Positions 33,816 through 43,112 of a stretch of 64,000 nt of DNA are shown piece by piece (position 1 is the stretch's first letter; each line of letters opens with the position of its first letter). The translations under genes were made by a program, and so were the position numbers. Under the pieces are notes generated by a model. The model had not been told where the DNA came from and searched no databases. It was given only the letters and a program-made list of their open reading frames with translations. The stretch is from the NCBI RefSeq assembly GCF_010994095.1, contig NZ_WJYO01000005.1, forward strand, positions 310,001-374,000, read 5' to 3'. Source of the DNA: Mumia xiangluensis. GTDB taxonomy: Bacteria > Actinomycetota > Actinomycetes > Propionibacteriales > Nocardioidaceae.

Positions 33816-36242
33816 CTACGTGGGGCTGATCATCCCGTGCTGGGCTGCCCAGACGACGGCCTCGGTGCGGCCACGGACGCCGAGTGCCTGGTAGATCGCC
33901 GCGCAGTGATGCATCGTCGTCTTCTCGGCGATGAACAGCCGCGCCGAGATCTCCTTGTTGGAGAGCCCGGTCGCGAGGAGCAGCAGCACCTCCATCTGCC
34001 GCTCGGTGAGAGGGTCGGCTGAGTGGAGTCGGTGCTGAGGAGCCTTCCGCTCCCGTCCGGGTGCAGCGAGCGCGGAGAGCGCGATCTGGACTGCGTTCTC
34101 GAGCATGAGGTGCGAGCCGGCTGCCGTGGCGGCACCTGCCTCGGGGCCAAGCTCGGCGCGGCAGCGTTCCATCGTCGAGGCGTGCCGTTCAGCGCGCTCC
34201 CGCGAGGAGTTCGCGATGACGACGCTGCGGAACGGCTCGACGGCCGCGTCGAGCATGAGCGCAAGCTCTGGTTCCCCGGCGGCCGCAGCAACTTCAGAGG
34301 CGGCGACCAACGCGTACCCGACGAGCGTGGGCGTGCCTGAGCCACGAACCAGCGTGAGCGCCTCGATCAGGGACTCCCGGGCGGAGTCGAGCTCCCCGGC
34401 ATCGAGCGCCTCGAGTGCGATGATCGGCGGCAGTGCCAGCTCGTACCAGGGCAGCTCGATCTCCCGTGCGAGCACGAGGTCCTCCGCGGTCGAGCGCAGG
34501 CCCACCCCGAGCTCTGGGTGGCTCAGCGCCATCGGGCGCAGGATCGCTCCGCCCGCGACGAGGGCCGCACCGTAGCCCGTACGTTTCGCGCGGGCGTACG
34601 CGCTAGTGGCCAGAGCGATCGCCTGCTCGTCATCGCCGGCGAGCCGGTTGCCGGCAGCGGCGAGGAGCTCGAAGCGCGCGATCCAGTGGTCGTTGCCCGT
34701 CCGCATCGCCAGCGGGAGCCCCTCCGACACGGCCCGCATGACGCCGGGGAAGTCGCCGGTGAGCGGGCTGGTCAGCGCTCGCGAGCTGTGCGCCTCCAGG
34801 ACCGCGTTGTCGTCGGTCACCGCACGGCCGGAGTCCTCCGCCTCGTCGAGGAGTGCCTTGATGCGGGGGGCGACCGTCGGATCGCCGGCGTGGAAGAGCA
34901 TGAGGGCATGGAGCGCCGTCAGCCGTGACCGGGCGCCGGTACGGAGATCGGCGGCCTCGCGCAGCACGTCGCCCAGCAGTCGTTGGTGAGAGTGGTGGTA
35001 GCCCGCGTGCGCCCACCGCAATGCCGCCGCAAGGGTGATGTCGACAGCATCGGCGACCGCGCCGAGCGCGAGTGCCGTGCGGGCACCCTGGACGAGAGTC
35101 TCGGTGGCCGCGCCGATCTCCTTGAGGGTTGCGGCCTCGTCGAGCGTGGTCGCTTCGACGACCTTGTCCCGTGCCCAACGACCGAGCCACGCGACGTAGG
35201 CCGCGACGGCTTCGTCGTGCTCGTCATGGGCGCGCAGCTCGGCGAGGGCGAAGGCGCGGATCGAGGACGGAAGGGCGTACCGGGCGGGAGCGGTGCCGCG
35301 GACCAGGTCGGCGAGGTGGTAGTCGACCAGTGCGGACAGCTCGTCGATCGCTGTCTCGCCGTCGGAGTCCGCGAGAGCCTCGACGTCCTCGATGGTCACG
35401 GTCGTCGGAGCCACGGAGATGCGTCGCAACAGCCGCTGCTGCGACGAGGTCAGGCGGTCGTAGGTCCACGCGATCGCGCTGTGCAGGCCGCGATGGCGTT
35501 CGGCGACGTCGACCCGGCGGCTCGCGAGGACGTCCAGCGGGCGGTCCTGGAAGAGGCGCAGCAGCTCGGCGGCGGGAAGCGCAGCACTGCGTGCCGCTGC
35601 CAGCTCGATCGCGAGCGGCAGACCCTCGAGGGCATCGCACAACGTCGCGACCGACTCGGGATCGTCCAGCGTGAACCTGCTGTCGATCGCGGCGGCACGC
35701 GCGGCGTACAGGTCCACGCAGGCGTCGGCGGGCAGCGGTCGCACGACCAGCACCTTCTCGGCATCCAACCGGGTCGAGGTCTGGCTGGTGGCGAGCACCG
35801 ACAGCGCGGGGACGTGGTCGAGCAGGCGAGCGATGTCGGCCGTGGCAGGCAGCACGTGCTCCAGGTTGTCGAGCACTAGGAGCCCGCCCGTGTCGCCGAT
35901 GCGCGCCACGATCGCCTCGGTGAGGTCCGTCCGGGGAAGCCCCACCACATCGAGGGCGACTGCTATCTCGAGGAGCACGCGCTCCGGCGCGACGACCTCG
36001 GCCAGGTGGACGACGGCGACGGTCCCGCCGGGATCCTCGGCGAGGGTGTCGGCGACTCGGTACGCGAGATGCGTCTTGCCGACCCCCGCGCGCCCGGTCA
36101 GCGTGACCAGCCGCGTGCCCGCACGCACGAGGGCGACGACGGCGTCGACGTCATCGTCGCGGCCGAAGCTGGTCGCCGCCTGCGGGTTGCGCGCCCGGTG
36201 CGCCTTCACACCCGAATCCAACCATCGCCGTCTGTCCGGCAT
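33816..36242 (-). CDS. LuxR-family regulator with NB-ARC-type ATPase domain
   Basis: This 808-residue signal-integrating regulator has an AAA/NB-ARC ATPase at the N-terminus (Walker A GRAGVGKT at 50-57; Walker B GGLLVLDNLEHVL; sensor LATSQTSTRL) and a long helical TPR-like middle. A LuxR helix-turn-helix closes it (LTERQMEVLLLLATGLSNKE, ISARLFIAEKTTMHHCAAIY). The order resembles LAL/AfsR-like ATPase regulators, but the N-terminal SARP DNA-binding domain is absent. The ATG at 36242 is taken, and the upstream extension is not supported. It is divergent from the 1505-residue secreted protein gene, with only 86 nt between, so it may control that gene. Its ligand is unknown. Confidence 0.85.
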   Translation of the reverse strand: MPDRRRWLDSGVKAHRARNPQAATSFGRDDDVDAVVALVRAGTRLVTLTGRAGVGKTHLAYRVADTLAEDPGGTVAVVHLAEVVAPERVLLEIAVALDVVGLPRTDLTEAIVARIGDTGGLLVLDNLEHVLPATADIARLLDHVPALSVLATSQTSTRLDAEKVLVVRPLPADACVDLYAARAAAIDSRFTLDDPESVATLCDALEGLPLAIELAAARSAALPAAELLRLFQDRPLDVLASRRVDVAERHRGLHSAIAWTYDRLTSSQQRLLRRISVAPTTVTIEDVEALADSDGETAIDELSALVDYHLADLVRGTAPARYALPSSIRAFALAELRAHDEHDEAVAAYVAWLGRWARDKVVEATTLDEAATLKEIGAATETLVQGARTALALGAVADAVDITLAAALRWAHAGYHHSHQRLLGDVLREAADLRTGARSRLTALHALMLFHAGDPTVAPRIKALLDEAEDSGRAVTDDNAVLEAHSSRALTSPLTGDFPGVMRAVSEGLPLAMRTGNDHWIARFELLAAAGNRLAGDDEQAIALATSAYARAKRTGYGAALVAGGAILRPMALSHPELGVGLRSTAEDLVLAREIELPWYELALPPIIALEALDAGELDSARESLIEALTLVRGSGTPTLVGYALVAASEVAAAAGEPELALMLDAAVEPFRSVVIANSSRERAERHASTMERCRAELGPEAGAATAAGSHLMLENAVQIALSALAAPGRERKAPQHRLHSADPLTERQMEVLLLLATGLSNKEISARLFIAEKTTMHHCAAIYQALGVRGRTEAVVWAAQHGMISPT

Positions 36243-36328
36243 AGGTGATTTGCCCGATGCACCTCCGTCGTGCGCAGACCTAGCGTGGCCGCAGGCAGCA
36301 GTCTGTCGAGGGAAACTGAGGTCGGGCC

Positions 36329-39300
36329 ATGTCACGTCGACGCTTCTGCGGCTTGGCCGCAATCGGCCTTCTCGCGCCACTTCTGACGATCCCCCTGGCG
36401 ACCACCCAGCCCGCGACCGCGGCGCCGCTTCCGCCCGGCGTGCAGGTGCCTGCGGACACGAACCCGGCGATCGCGGGGACCCAGGTCAAGGCGAGCATCC
36501 CCACGCAGCCCACCTTCCAGCTCACCGCCGGGAACAACAACTGGCGCGTCTCCAACTCCTCGCTCGGCACGGTGGCCTACGGCTACGGCCACGAGGAGCT
36601 CGCCGCGACGTCGACCCTGCAGACGACGGCACGCATGCCCGACTACTACGCCTCGTGGGCGTACGGAGAATCGACGCCGTCGCGCGTGCTCCTCGATTCG
36701 GCCGTCGTGGCGGCTGACCCGGCGCGTGGCCGCTCCGCGTCGTGGACGGTCTCCCGCTACTCGGACGGCTCGGTCGACGTGAAGAGCATCGGGCAGAGCC
36801 CACCGCTTCGCTTCACGCTGGGCCCCCGCAACGGAGTGACCTTCGTCGGCGGCGTGGTCACGACGGACGGCGGCGGGAACGCGCCGACGATCGCCCTGGT
36901 CACCGGCGCCGGCACAATCGTCAGGTTCCTGGGCCGGGCAGGGTCGTTGCAGGCGATCGCGGGCGCCCTCAACATCGGCAAGGCTGCGGTCGCCGCCGTG
37001 CCCCGCAGCTACAGCAACCCGGCGCGCAGCCCGATCTCCGTACGGGTTGCAGGCGCCGCGCCCGAGTATCACGTGAACGACCACTACGACGCCTTGAGGC
37101 CGAACACCCAGCTGATGGTGCTCGCCGCCGACGGCGACCTGGTTCCTTTCACCGTCGGAAGCACGGAGTCGACAAACGGATTCACAGGTGTAAGGCAGTT
37201 CCCCGCGCTGTCGACGTTGTCGGCGCAGACCCCGACGTTGAAAGTTTCCGGGCCGCCGCCGGCGAGCACGGCCCTGCTCGACTTCGACTGGAGCTGCGTC
37301 ACGACCACCGACAGTGTGGACGCATCGGACAACCCCATGGGAACGTACGCCAGCGCTGCCGTGTCGCTCGGCTGCAAGCCCGGCATCCCCCGGACGGGTG
37401 TCGACCTGCTCTCGTTGGGACGGATCTCGGTCGCGGTCGCCGACCGCTCCGTGACGCCGGGCATCGTCAGGGTCTACACGGCCGGCGACTACGACGACGA
37501 CGCCGACGGCAACGGGGTCTGGAACACCACGGCCGAGGTCCGCGCCGAGACTGGCTGCACGGCGGACGCGGGCTCAATCACCCCGGGCAGCTTCGACCTT
37601 CGCACCGTCTCGGGCGTGACGCACCTGGCGTGCGTCTTCAAGGAAGGCGTCAACTCGTCCGGCCTGAAGGTGGCGAACTACAGCTTCCCGACGAGCGGAT
37701 CGGCGCAGCAGGGGAGCGGACCCAACTGGCCTGCACGGGCCTCGGGGATCACCACCGAGCAGCTGAACAACACCCTCGTCAACGTCGAGCCGGACACCAG
37801 CGACCCGGGCCCCGGTGTCCCCGTCCCCGACTCGGGGATGAAGCGGACGTACTACTACCCGGTGAACTACCAGGTGCCGTTCTCGCCGACGATCCAGCTG
37901 CAGTTCCCGTGCGCTGAGCTGCTCAGCCAGAAGCTCGGCGAAGGACAGGCGGTCGACGACTGCGACATCTCCACGGGCTACACCCCGGGCGCGAAGGACG
38001 GCGCCGGGAGGACTCAGATCGAGCCGCCGACGAACTGGATGAGCTACACGATCGCCGGATACGCGATGACGGGCGTGCGCAGGCAGCTGGTCGTGATGAC
38101 CGCTCCGGCGACCGTGGCCCCGGCGGACCGGACGAAGCGCGCGACCGGCACACCGCCTGCCATCCCCGAGGACTACACGGTCGACAATCTCAGCACCTTC
38201 GCCCCCGTGTCGATCTACTACGCCGACGACCTCACTCGCCTCAGCACCGGCCAGGACGTCGACGTCGACACCTTCAGGCGCTACACGGCCGACACCAGTC
38301 AGCCGGTCTTCCTGTCCCAGGTTCCGCAGCCGTCGTCGTACGAGGTCGAGCTGACCGTCGACACCGAGAACTGGGAGCACAAGACCGATCCGACCGGCTT
38401 CCCGGTCGCGGTGCTGCAGGCACCGCCGCACGTCGGCGGCCTCGGTCAGGACACGCTCTTCACTCCGGCGATGCAGCTGAGGTACGAACAGGAGGAGGAG
38501 AAGTCGACGAGCGCCGCCTTCAGCCAGGGCTGGCACCAGAGCGTCTCGGTGGCTGCCGGCTCGAGCTTCACCGCGGTGAAGGTCAAGGGCTCCATCGAGC
38601 AGGAGACCCACGGCGAGTACGAGGCCGAGCGGGAGCTGGGCAAGTCGGTGGGCGTCAGCAAGTCGGTCGGCTTCGGCGGCGCCTTCGACGACACCACCGT
38701 CGTCCTGCGCGCGTTCGACGTCTACCGCTTCCCCGGCAGGGTCACCAAGGATCCGACCGGCCTCGCGCTCGGCGCGTCGGTGCCGTATGACGTGCTCCGT
38801 ACGGATGCTGCAGGCAACGGCCTCGTGAAGCAGGTGAACAAGAAGCTCGGCGACCTCGCCGAGGAGCACCCGCAGATCTACGGCGAGCGAGGCATCTTCC
38901 GCAACTCCATCGATCGGATGCTCAACGGCTACGCGATCGGCGACCCGAGCACCTACTTCCAAGGCGGCACCGCGAGTCCCGCGAGCATCCTGCAGCGGAA
39001 CGGGGGGCCGTGCAAGGGAGGCTATGAAGGCATCGGCCAACCTGACACCTACTTCAAGGCGCTCAACGTGGTCCGGCGGGAAAATCCGTTCCTCTCCGAC
39101 CCGCCCGCGGCGCCGTCCGGGCCGAGCGTCCTGGTGAGCGAGCCGCTGTCCGTCGAGACGGGCGACGACCTCGCCACGACGATCGACCTCGGCAAGTCGA
39201 TCGGCTCGAGCTCGTCACTGAGCACCTCGAGCTCGTTCGGGTTCGGCATCACCGTCGGCGCGAGCTTCGAGTTCGAGGCCGGCCTCGACATCGAGGTGGA

Positions 39301-40846
39301 GGCCAAGGCAGGCTTCGACCTCGGCTGGAGCACCGGCCGAGGCACGTCGACCAGCATGACTCAGGAGACCAGCTTCCAGGTCATCAACACCAACATCCCG
39401 TTCAAGGCGTCCGAGGTCGGCAGCTGGATCAGCAACGAGGGTTACAACTACCAGATGTTCGCCTGCAAGGCGCCGCTCGGCTCGTCGCCTGTCGGCAACG
39501 ACGTCTGGCTGATGGGCTACCTCACCGACAGCTACTCCCCGACCGCGACCGGGGGGATCGCGGACCTGTCCGATGTGACGGCGGTGTCCCCGAGGAGCGG
39601 TGCTCCGGTCGCCTCGATCCCCGGTGGCGACACGTCGGGGTGGGAGAGCGGGGAGAGCCAGGGCACGGCCAGGATCTGCGACAACGCCGACCCGGATCAG
39701 ATCCAGCTGAAGTGGTCGCAGGACGAAGGCACCGTGAAGCAGTACGCGGTTCAGGTCGAGGACATCACCTCCGGCCCGTACAACGGACGGAAACGGACCT
39801 ACACGATGCCCGCCGGCTTCAGCTGGGCGACCCCGCAGGCATCCATCGCCGAAGCGAGCCGACCCTCGTGCGTGGCGATCCCTGCCTCCGAGCTGATCCA
39901 TGGCCACAACTACCAGTGGAACGTCACCGTCGACGGGTTCGTCCTCAACAAGGTCAACCTGACCAACGCCGCCACCGGCAATCCCGAGTGGGCGAAGTTC
40001 AATGCCCGTGCCACGCCTGCGAACGCCCAGCTGACCTTGCGCACGCCGCGAGTCAACTCGGATGGTTCGCTACAGGTCGACATCATCGACCCCGAGGGTT
40101 TCGGCACCCTCCGGCACGACGTCACGGTCTTCGACGCAACCGGCGCGAAGCTGCTCGACACCGTGCTGGGCGGAGGGGCCTCGGTGCGCACCGCGCGGCT
40201 CGGAGTGGGGGAGTACGTCGTGCGCGTCCGGGCCCACAACGGCAGCCGCGACAGCCAGGGACGCCTGATCTACAGCCCGGAGGTCACGGCTCGGGTCCGC
40301 GTGCCGGGGTTCCAGATCACGGTGCCTCCGACGATGCTCCGACCGTCCAAGGCGGGTGCGCCTTTCACGGCCAGGCCAGGAATCGTCACTCCGCTCCCGT
40401 CCTCGACGAGCTACCAGTGGTTCCGTGACGGCAAGCCGATCGCGGGCGCCACGAGGTCGGCCTATCGACCAGTCGTCGCCGACTTCGGCCGCGCGCTCAG
40501 TGTGGGGGTGATCTACCGCCGCAGCGGCTACGTCACGAAGACGCTCATCACCAAGGGCGTGAAGGTCCCGCTGGGTTCGTTCACGATCGCGAAGAAGCCG
40601 CGGATTGCCGGTGCCGCGAAGGTCGGCAAGAAGCTGAAGGTGAAGCCAGCGGTGATCGTGCCACGGCCGTCGCGGGTCACCTACCAGTGGCTGCGCAACG
40701 GGAAGGCGATCAAGCGAGCCACAGCCGCGACGTACCAGGTGGCGAAGGCCGACCGGCGGAAGAAGATCAGCGTGCAGGTGACGTACCGCCGCTCGGGCTA
40801 CCTGTCGAAGACCGTCACCACCAGGCCGGTCAAGGTGCGGAGGTGA
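36329..40846 (+). CDS. Very large secreted protein with amphipathic beta region and C-terminal Ig-like repeats
   Basis: This 1505-residue exported protein has a signal peptide with a twin-arginine-like start (MSRRRFCGLAAIGLL) and cleavage near TAA-APL. Residues 1-700 match no family I know. About 717-800 and 954-1040 contain Ser/Gly-rich stretches. In the second, hydrophobic and small/polar residues alternate for about 30 positions (GFGITVGASFEFEAGLDIEV), as in amphipathic beta-hairpins of pore-forming toxins. The end carries two related Ig-like domains (about 1330-1415 and 1418-1503), each with YQW(F/L)R(D/N)GK.I..AT and YRRSGY(V/L)(T/S)KT. The role is open: surface structure, adhesin or secreted toxin. 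It is divergent from the LuxR/ATPase gene. Confidence 0.7.
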   Translation: MSRRRFCGLAAIGLLAPLLTIPLATTQPATAAPLPPGVQVPADTNPAIAGTQVKASIPTQPTFQLTAGNNNWRVSNSSLGTVAYGYGHEELAATSTLQTTARMPDYYASWAYGESTPSRVLLDSAVVAADPARGRSASWTVSRYSDGSVDVKSIGQSPPLRFTLGPRNGVTFVGGVVTTDGGGNAPTIALVTGAGTIVRFLGRAGSLQAIAGALNIGKAAVAAVPRSYSNPARSPISVRVAGAAPEYHVNDHYDALRPNTQLMVLAADGDLVPFTVGSTESTNGFTGVRQFPALSTLSAQTPTLKVSGPPPASTALLDFDWSCVTTTDSVDASDNPMGTYASAAVSLGCKPGIPRTGVDLLSLGRISVAVADRSVTPGIVRVYTAGDYDDDADGNGVWNTTAEVRAETGCTADAGSITPGSFDLRTVSGVTHLACVFKEGVNSSGLKVANYSFPTSGSAQQGSGPNWPARASGITTEQLNNTLVNVEPDTSDPGPGVPVPDSGMKRTYYYPVNYQVPFSPTIQLQFPCAELLSQKLGEGQAVDDCDISTGYTPGAKDGAGRTQIEPPTNWMSYTIAGYAMTGVRRQLVVMTAPATVAPADRTKRATGTPPAIPEDYTVDNLSTFAPVSIYYADDLTRLSTGQDVDVDTFRRYTADTSQPVFLSQVPQPSSYEVELTVDTENWEHKTDPTGFPVAVLQAPPHVGGLGQDTLFTPAMQLRYEQEEEKSTSAAFSQGWHQSVSVAAGSSFTAVKVKGSIEQETHGEYEAERELGKSVGVSKSVGFGGAFDDTTVVLRAFDVYRFPGRVTKDPTGLALGASVPYDVLRTDAAGNGLVKQVNKKLGDLAEEHPQIYGERGIFRNSIDRMLNGYAIGDPSTYFQGGTASPASILQRNGGPCKGGYEGIGQPDTYFKALNVVRRENPFLSDPPAAPSGPSVLVSEPLSVETGDDLATTIDLGKSIGSSSSLSTSSSFGFGITVGASFEFEAGLDIEVEAKAGFDLGWSTGRGTSTSMTQETSFQVINTNIPFKASEVGSWISNEGYNYQMFACKAPLGSSPVGNDVWLMGYLTDSYSPTATGGIADLSDVTAVSPRSGAPVASIPGGDTSGWESGESQGTARICDNADPDQIQLKWSQDEGTVKQYAVQVEDITSGPYNGRKRTYTMPAGFSWATPQASIAEASRPSCVAIPASELIHGHNYQWNVTVDGFVLNKVNLTNAATGNPEWAKFNARATPANAQLTLRTPRVNSDGSLQVDIIDPEGFGTLRHDVTVFDATGAKLLDTVLGGGASVRTARLGVGEYVVRVRAHNGSRDSQGRLIYSPEVTARVRVPGFQITVPPTMLRPSKAGAPFTARPGIVTPLPSSTSYQWFRDGKPIAGATRSAYRPVVADFGRALSVGVIYRRSGYVTKTLITKGVKVPLGSFTIAKKPRIAGAAKVGKKLKVKPAVIVPRPSRVTYQWLRNGKAIKRATAATYQVAKADRRKKISVQVTYRRSGYLSKTVTTRPVKVRR

Positions 40847-40852
40847 GAGTAC

Positions 40853-41074
40853 TCAGGGCCTGGGGTCTCCGGCGGGCGGTTCGCCGTCGAGCTTGTCGAT
40901 GCCGTCCTTCGCAGCGTCGACACCCTTCTGGATGTGCGTGTCGTACTTGCCGCCGGTCTTGTCGCTGGCGATGTCGGCAGCCTTGTCGATGCCTCCGGCG
41001 ATCTTGTCGCCGTGCTCGCGGGCAAGATCCTGCACCTTGTCCTTGTGCCCCTTGAACTTGTCGAACAGTCCCAT
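40853..41074 (-). CDS. MT0933-type antitoxin-like small protein
   Basis: The 73-residue lysine/aspartate-rich helical protein has the pattern of the MT0933 (Rv0909) antitoxin family: FDKFKGHKDKVQDLAREHGD, KIAGGIDKAADIASDKTGGK and YDTHIQKGVDAAKDGIDKLD. The ATG follows GGGGGAA. In mycobacteria the antitoxin is followed by an SRPBCC toxin (Rv0910). Here no such gene is adjacent on the same strand, although an SRPBCC gene lies 3 kb away at 44017. A paralogue is at 42759. Stand-alone members are common and may not be antitoxins at all. Confidence 0.7.
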   Translation of the reverse strand: MGLFDKFKGHKDKVQDLAREHGDKIAGGIDKAADIASDKTGGKYDTHIQKGVDAAKDGIDKLDGEPPAGDPRP

Positions 41075-41119
41075 GGTTCCCCCGTGCGTCGTCTGACGTG
41101 ACGTGGCCAAACTATGCGG

Positions 41120-41590
41120 TCACGCGGACACGTGCGAGGTCAGCGTCATGATCGCGGGCACAGCGCCGCGCAGGTAGGCCTCGATGACGGCCTCCTCCTG
41201 CGGTACGGCGGGCTGCGGGAGGTCGCGCAGCGAGAACCAGCGCTGGTCGGCCGACTTCTCCGGCTCGACGATCCGCGGCTCCCCGTCCCAATCGCGCGCG
41301 ATCCAGAAGAAGTCCACGCGCTGCTCGACCGCCGGCCCGCCCTCGACCCAGCGGTGGAGGGTCGTCAGGGGCTCGAGGGAGGCCGGGTCGATCGTCACCC
41401 CGACCTCCTCGGACGCCTCGCGGGCGGCGGCCGTACGCGCCGACTCGTCCGCGTCGACGTGTCCGGCGACGAGTGCCCAGTGACCGTCCCTGTAGCCCGT
41501 GTTCTGGCGCAGGTGCATCAGCACCTCTTCCTCACCGAGCGCGCCGCGGAGGAGCAGGACGTACGAGGCGGGGACGAGAGTGTGGCTCAT
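41120..41590 (-). CDS. Nudix hydrolase
   Basis: The 156-residue protein has a complete Nudix box Gx5Ex7REUxEExGU at residues 43-65 (GHVDADESARTAAAREASEEVGV), with the metal-binding glutamates in place. The phrase LLLRGALGEEEVLMHLRQNTGY-DGHWALVAGH is usual for small house-cleaning pyrophosphatases of the MutT/ADP-ribose pyrophosphatase type. The substrate cannot be deduced. TAGAGT ends 7 nt before the ATG, so it has its own leaderless promoter. Confidence 0.85.
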   Translation of the reverse strand: MSHTLVPASYVLLLRGALGEEEVLMHLRQNTGYRDGHWALVAGHVDADESARTAAAREASEEVGVTIDPASLEPLTTLHRWVEGGPAVEQRVDFFWIARDWDGEPRIVEPEKSADQRWFSLRDLPQPAVPQEEAVIEAYLRGAVPAIMTLTSHVSA

Positions 41591-41597
41591 GGCGAGC

Positions 41598-41603
41598 ACT
41601 CTA
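41598..41603 (-). promoter_or_regulatory. Leaderless -10 box (TAGAGT) of the Nudix gene
   Basis: TAGAGT on the minus strand ends 7 nt before the ATG at 41590. It lies in the 32-nt gap behind the methyltransferase stop. Confidence 0.45.
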
Positions 41604-41622
41604 GGACGGCGGGTTCGCCGCG

Positions 41623-42714
41623 CTAGTGCGCCGGGGTCAGGAGCCGGTACGCCCGGAACACCTCGTTCTCGATCGGCAGCACCTCGATGTCGGCGAAACC
41701 CGCCTCCTGCGCATATGCCCGCAGGACCTCGGGTCGCATCACCGTCCCCGTGGCACGGGTCGGCTGGTGCGACATGCCGTCGGGAAGGCACACCAGCACT
41801 GAGTAGCCGTACATCAGCTGCTCCACCGGGTCGCCCGACCCGGTGAACGTCTCCGGAACGCGCTCGTCGACCACGACGACCCACCCGTCGGGCTCGGCCA
41901 TCGACCGCATCGTCGCGAGCACCGAGACCGGGTCGGGCATGTCGTGGACGCACTCGAAGGCCGTCACCAGGCCGTACCCGTGGGCGTCGTCCACCGTCGC
42001 GGCATCGACGCACCGGAACGTCGTACGGTCCGCGACGCCGTGGTCGGCGGCGTTCACGTGCGCCGCCGCGACCGAGTCGGGATCGAGGTCGAAGCCGTCG
42101 ACGGTGCTGGCGGGGTAGCCGGACGCGATGCCGATCGACGACCACCCGTCGCCGCAGCCCACGTCCGCGACGCGTGTCCCCTCGGTCAGGCGTTCGTGCA
42201 GGGCAGGGACGGCGGGGAGCCACACCTCGGGGAGCGACGTCAGGAACAGGGCACGGTTGGCGTCGGCCTGGCCGCGCCGCATCCGAGGACCGTACGAGGC
42301 CCAGCCGACGCCACCGCCCGTGCGGTACGCGGTCTCCAGCGCGTCCAGCTGGGCCCCGGCCGCGGCCAGGACCTGCGTGAGCGGGGTGAGGTACGACTCG
42401 AGCGAGCGGTCGCAGAGCACGGCGCGCTGGGCGTCGTTCACGCCGTACTGGCGGCTTTCACCGCTGTCGGCCGGTCGGGCGACGTCGACGAGGCCCGCGA
42501 CGGCCTGCTGCTCGAGCCACTCGCGGGCGTACCGTGCGTCGATCTCCGCGTGCCGCGACAGCTCCTCAGCGGTGAGCGGACCGTGCTCGGCCAGGGCGTC
42601 GTACAGGCCGAGCCGGTCGCCGAGCGCGATCGTGAGGCAGTCCATCGCGCCGAGGACGGACGAAAAGATCCGTTCCGCGAAGGCGTCGGTGCTGGTGTTC
42701 GTGAGGTCCTCCAT
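41623..42714 (-). CDS. SAM-dependent methyltransferase with N-terminal winged helix (Rv2258c-like)
   Basis: The 363-residue protein has an N-terminal winged-helix domain (LGDRLGLYDALAEHGPLTAEELSRHA ... YAREWLEQQAVAGLV, split here), used for dimer formation in this family. A class I methyltransferase domain follows: motif I VADVGCGDGWSSIGIA, acidic VDGFDLDPDSVAAA, motif II-like VTAFECVHDMPDPVSVL and DGWVVVVDE. The arrangement matches the Rv2258c-like actinobacterial group, whose substrate is not established. No clear promoter box was seen directly before it, and it may be transcribed with the small helical-protein gene just upstream. Confidence 0.8.
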   Translation of the reverse strand: MEDLTNTSTDAFAERIFSSVLGAMDCLTIALGDRLGLYDALAEHGPLTAEELSRHAEIDARYAREWLEQQAVAGLVDVARPADSGESRQYGVNDAQRAVLCDRSLESYLTPLTQVLAAAGAQLDALETAYRTGGGVGWASYGPRMRRGQADANRALFLTSLPEVWLPAVPALHERLTEGTRVADVGCGDGWSSIGIASGYPASTVDGFDLDPDSVAAAHVNAADHGVADRTTFRCVDAATVDDAHGYGLVTAFECVHDMPDPVSVLATMRSMAEPDGWVVVVDERVPETFTGSGDPVEQLMYGYSVLVCLPDGMSHQPTRATGTVMRPEVLRAYAQEAGFADIEVLPIENEVFRAYRLLTPAH

Positions 42715-42758
42715 GGCTCAGGGTCCGCCGCGGGAGGGTCGCGGTCAACGCACTTTGC

Positions 42759-43046
42759 TCAGGGCGCCGGGGGAGTAGTGGGGGGCTCGCCCGGCCCCGT
42801 GCCCTTGTCGAGCTTGTGGATCTGCTGCTTCGCGGCGGCGTGGGCCTTGTCGATCTTGTCGTCGTACTTGCCCTTGCTCAGCTCTTTCGCCTTGTCGCGG
42901 ACCTTCTCGAGCGCGTCGTCGATCTTGTCGCCGTTCTCGGTGACGAGAACGCTCGCGCGCTCCTTCAGCTCGTGGGCCATGTCCTCGGTCGAGTCCTTGA
43001 CCTTGTCAAAGACCTCGTCGAACTTCTTCGGGTCGAACGCGGCCAT
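42759..43046 (-). CDS. MT0933-type antitoxin-like small protein, paralogue
   Basis: The 95-residue protein is almost all charged helix: FDPKKFDEVFDKVKDSTEDM, AHELKERASVLVTENGDKID, DALEKVRDKAKELSKGKYDD and KIDKAHAAAKQQIHKLDKGTG. It shares the K(Y)D..I.KA...A...I.KLD.G core with the 73-residue protein at 40853 and the proline-rich end, so the two are paralogues 1.7 kb apart. The ATG follows AAGGAG at 7 nt. Function unknown; the antitoxin label is by family resemblance only. Confidence 0.65.
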   Translation of the reverse strand: MAAFDPKKFDEVFDKVKDSTEDMAHELKERASVLVTENGDKIDDALEKVRDKAKELSKGKYDDKIDKAHAAAKQQIHKLDKGTGPGEPPTTPPAP

Positions 43047-43112
43047 GCGACGCTCCTTCTGACCTCTTGGGTCGTTGTCCGCTGTGCTGGGTGTTCTCGA
43101 ATCTACGTCAGA

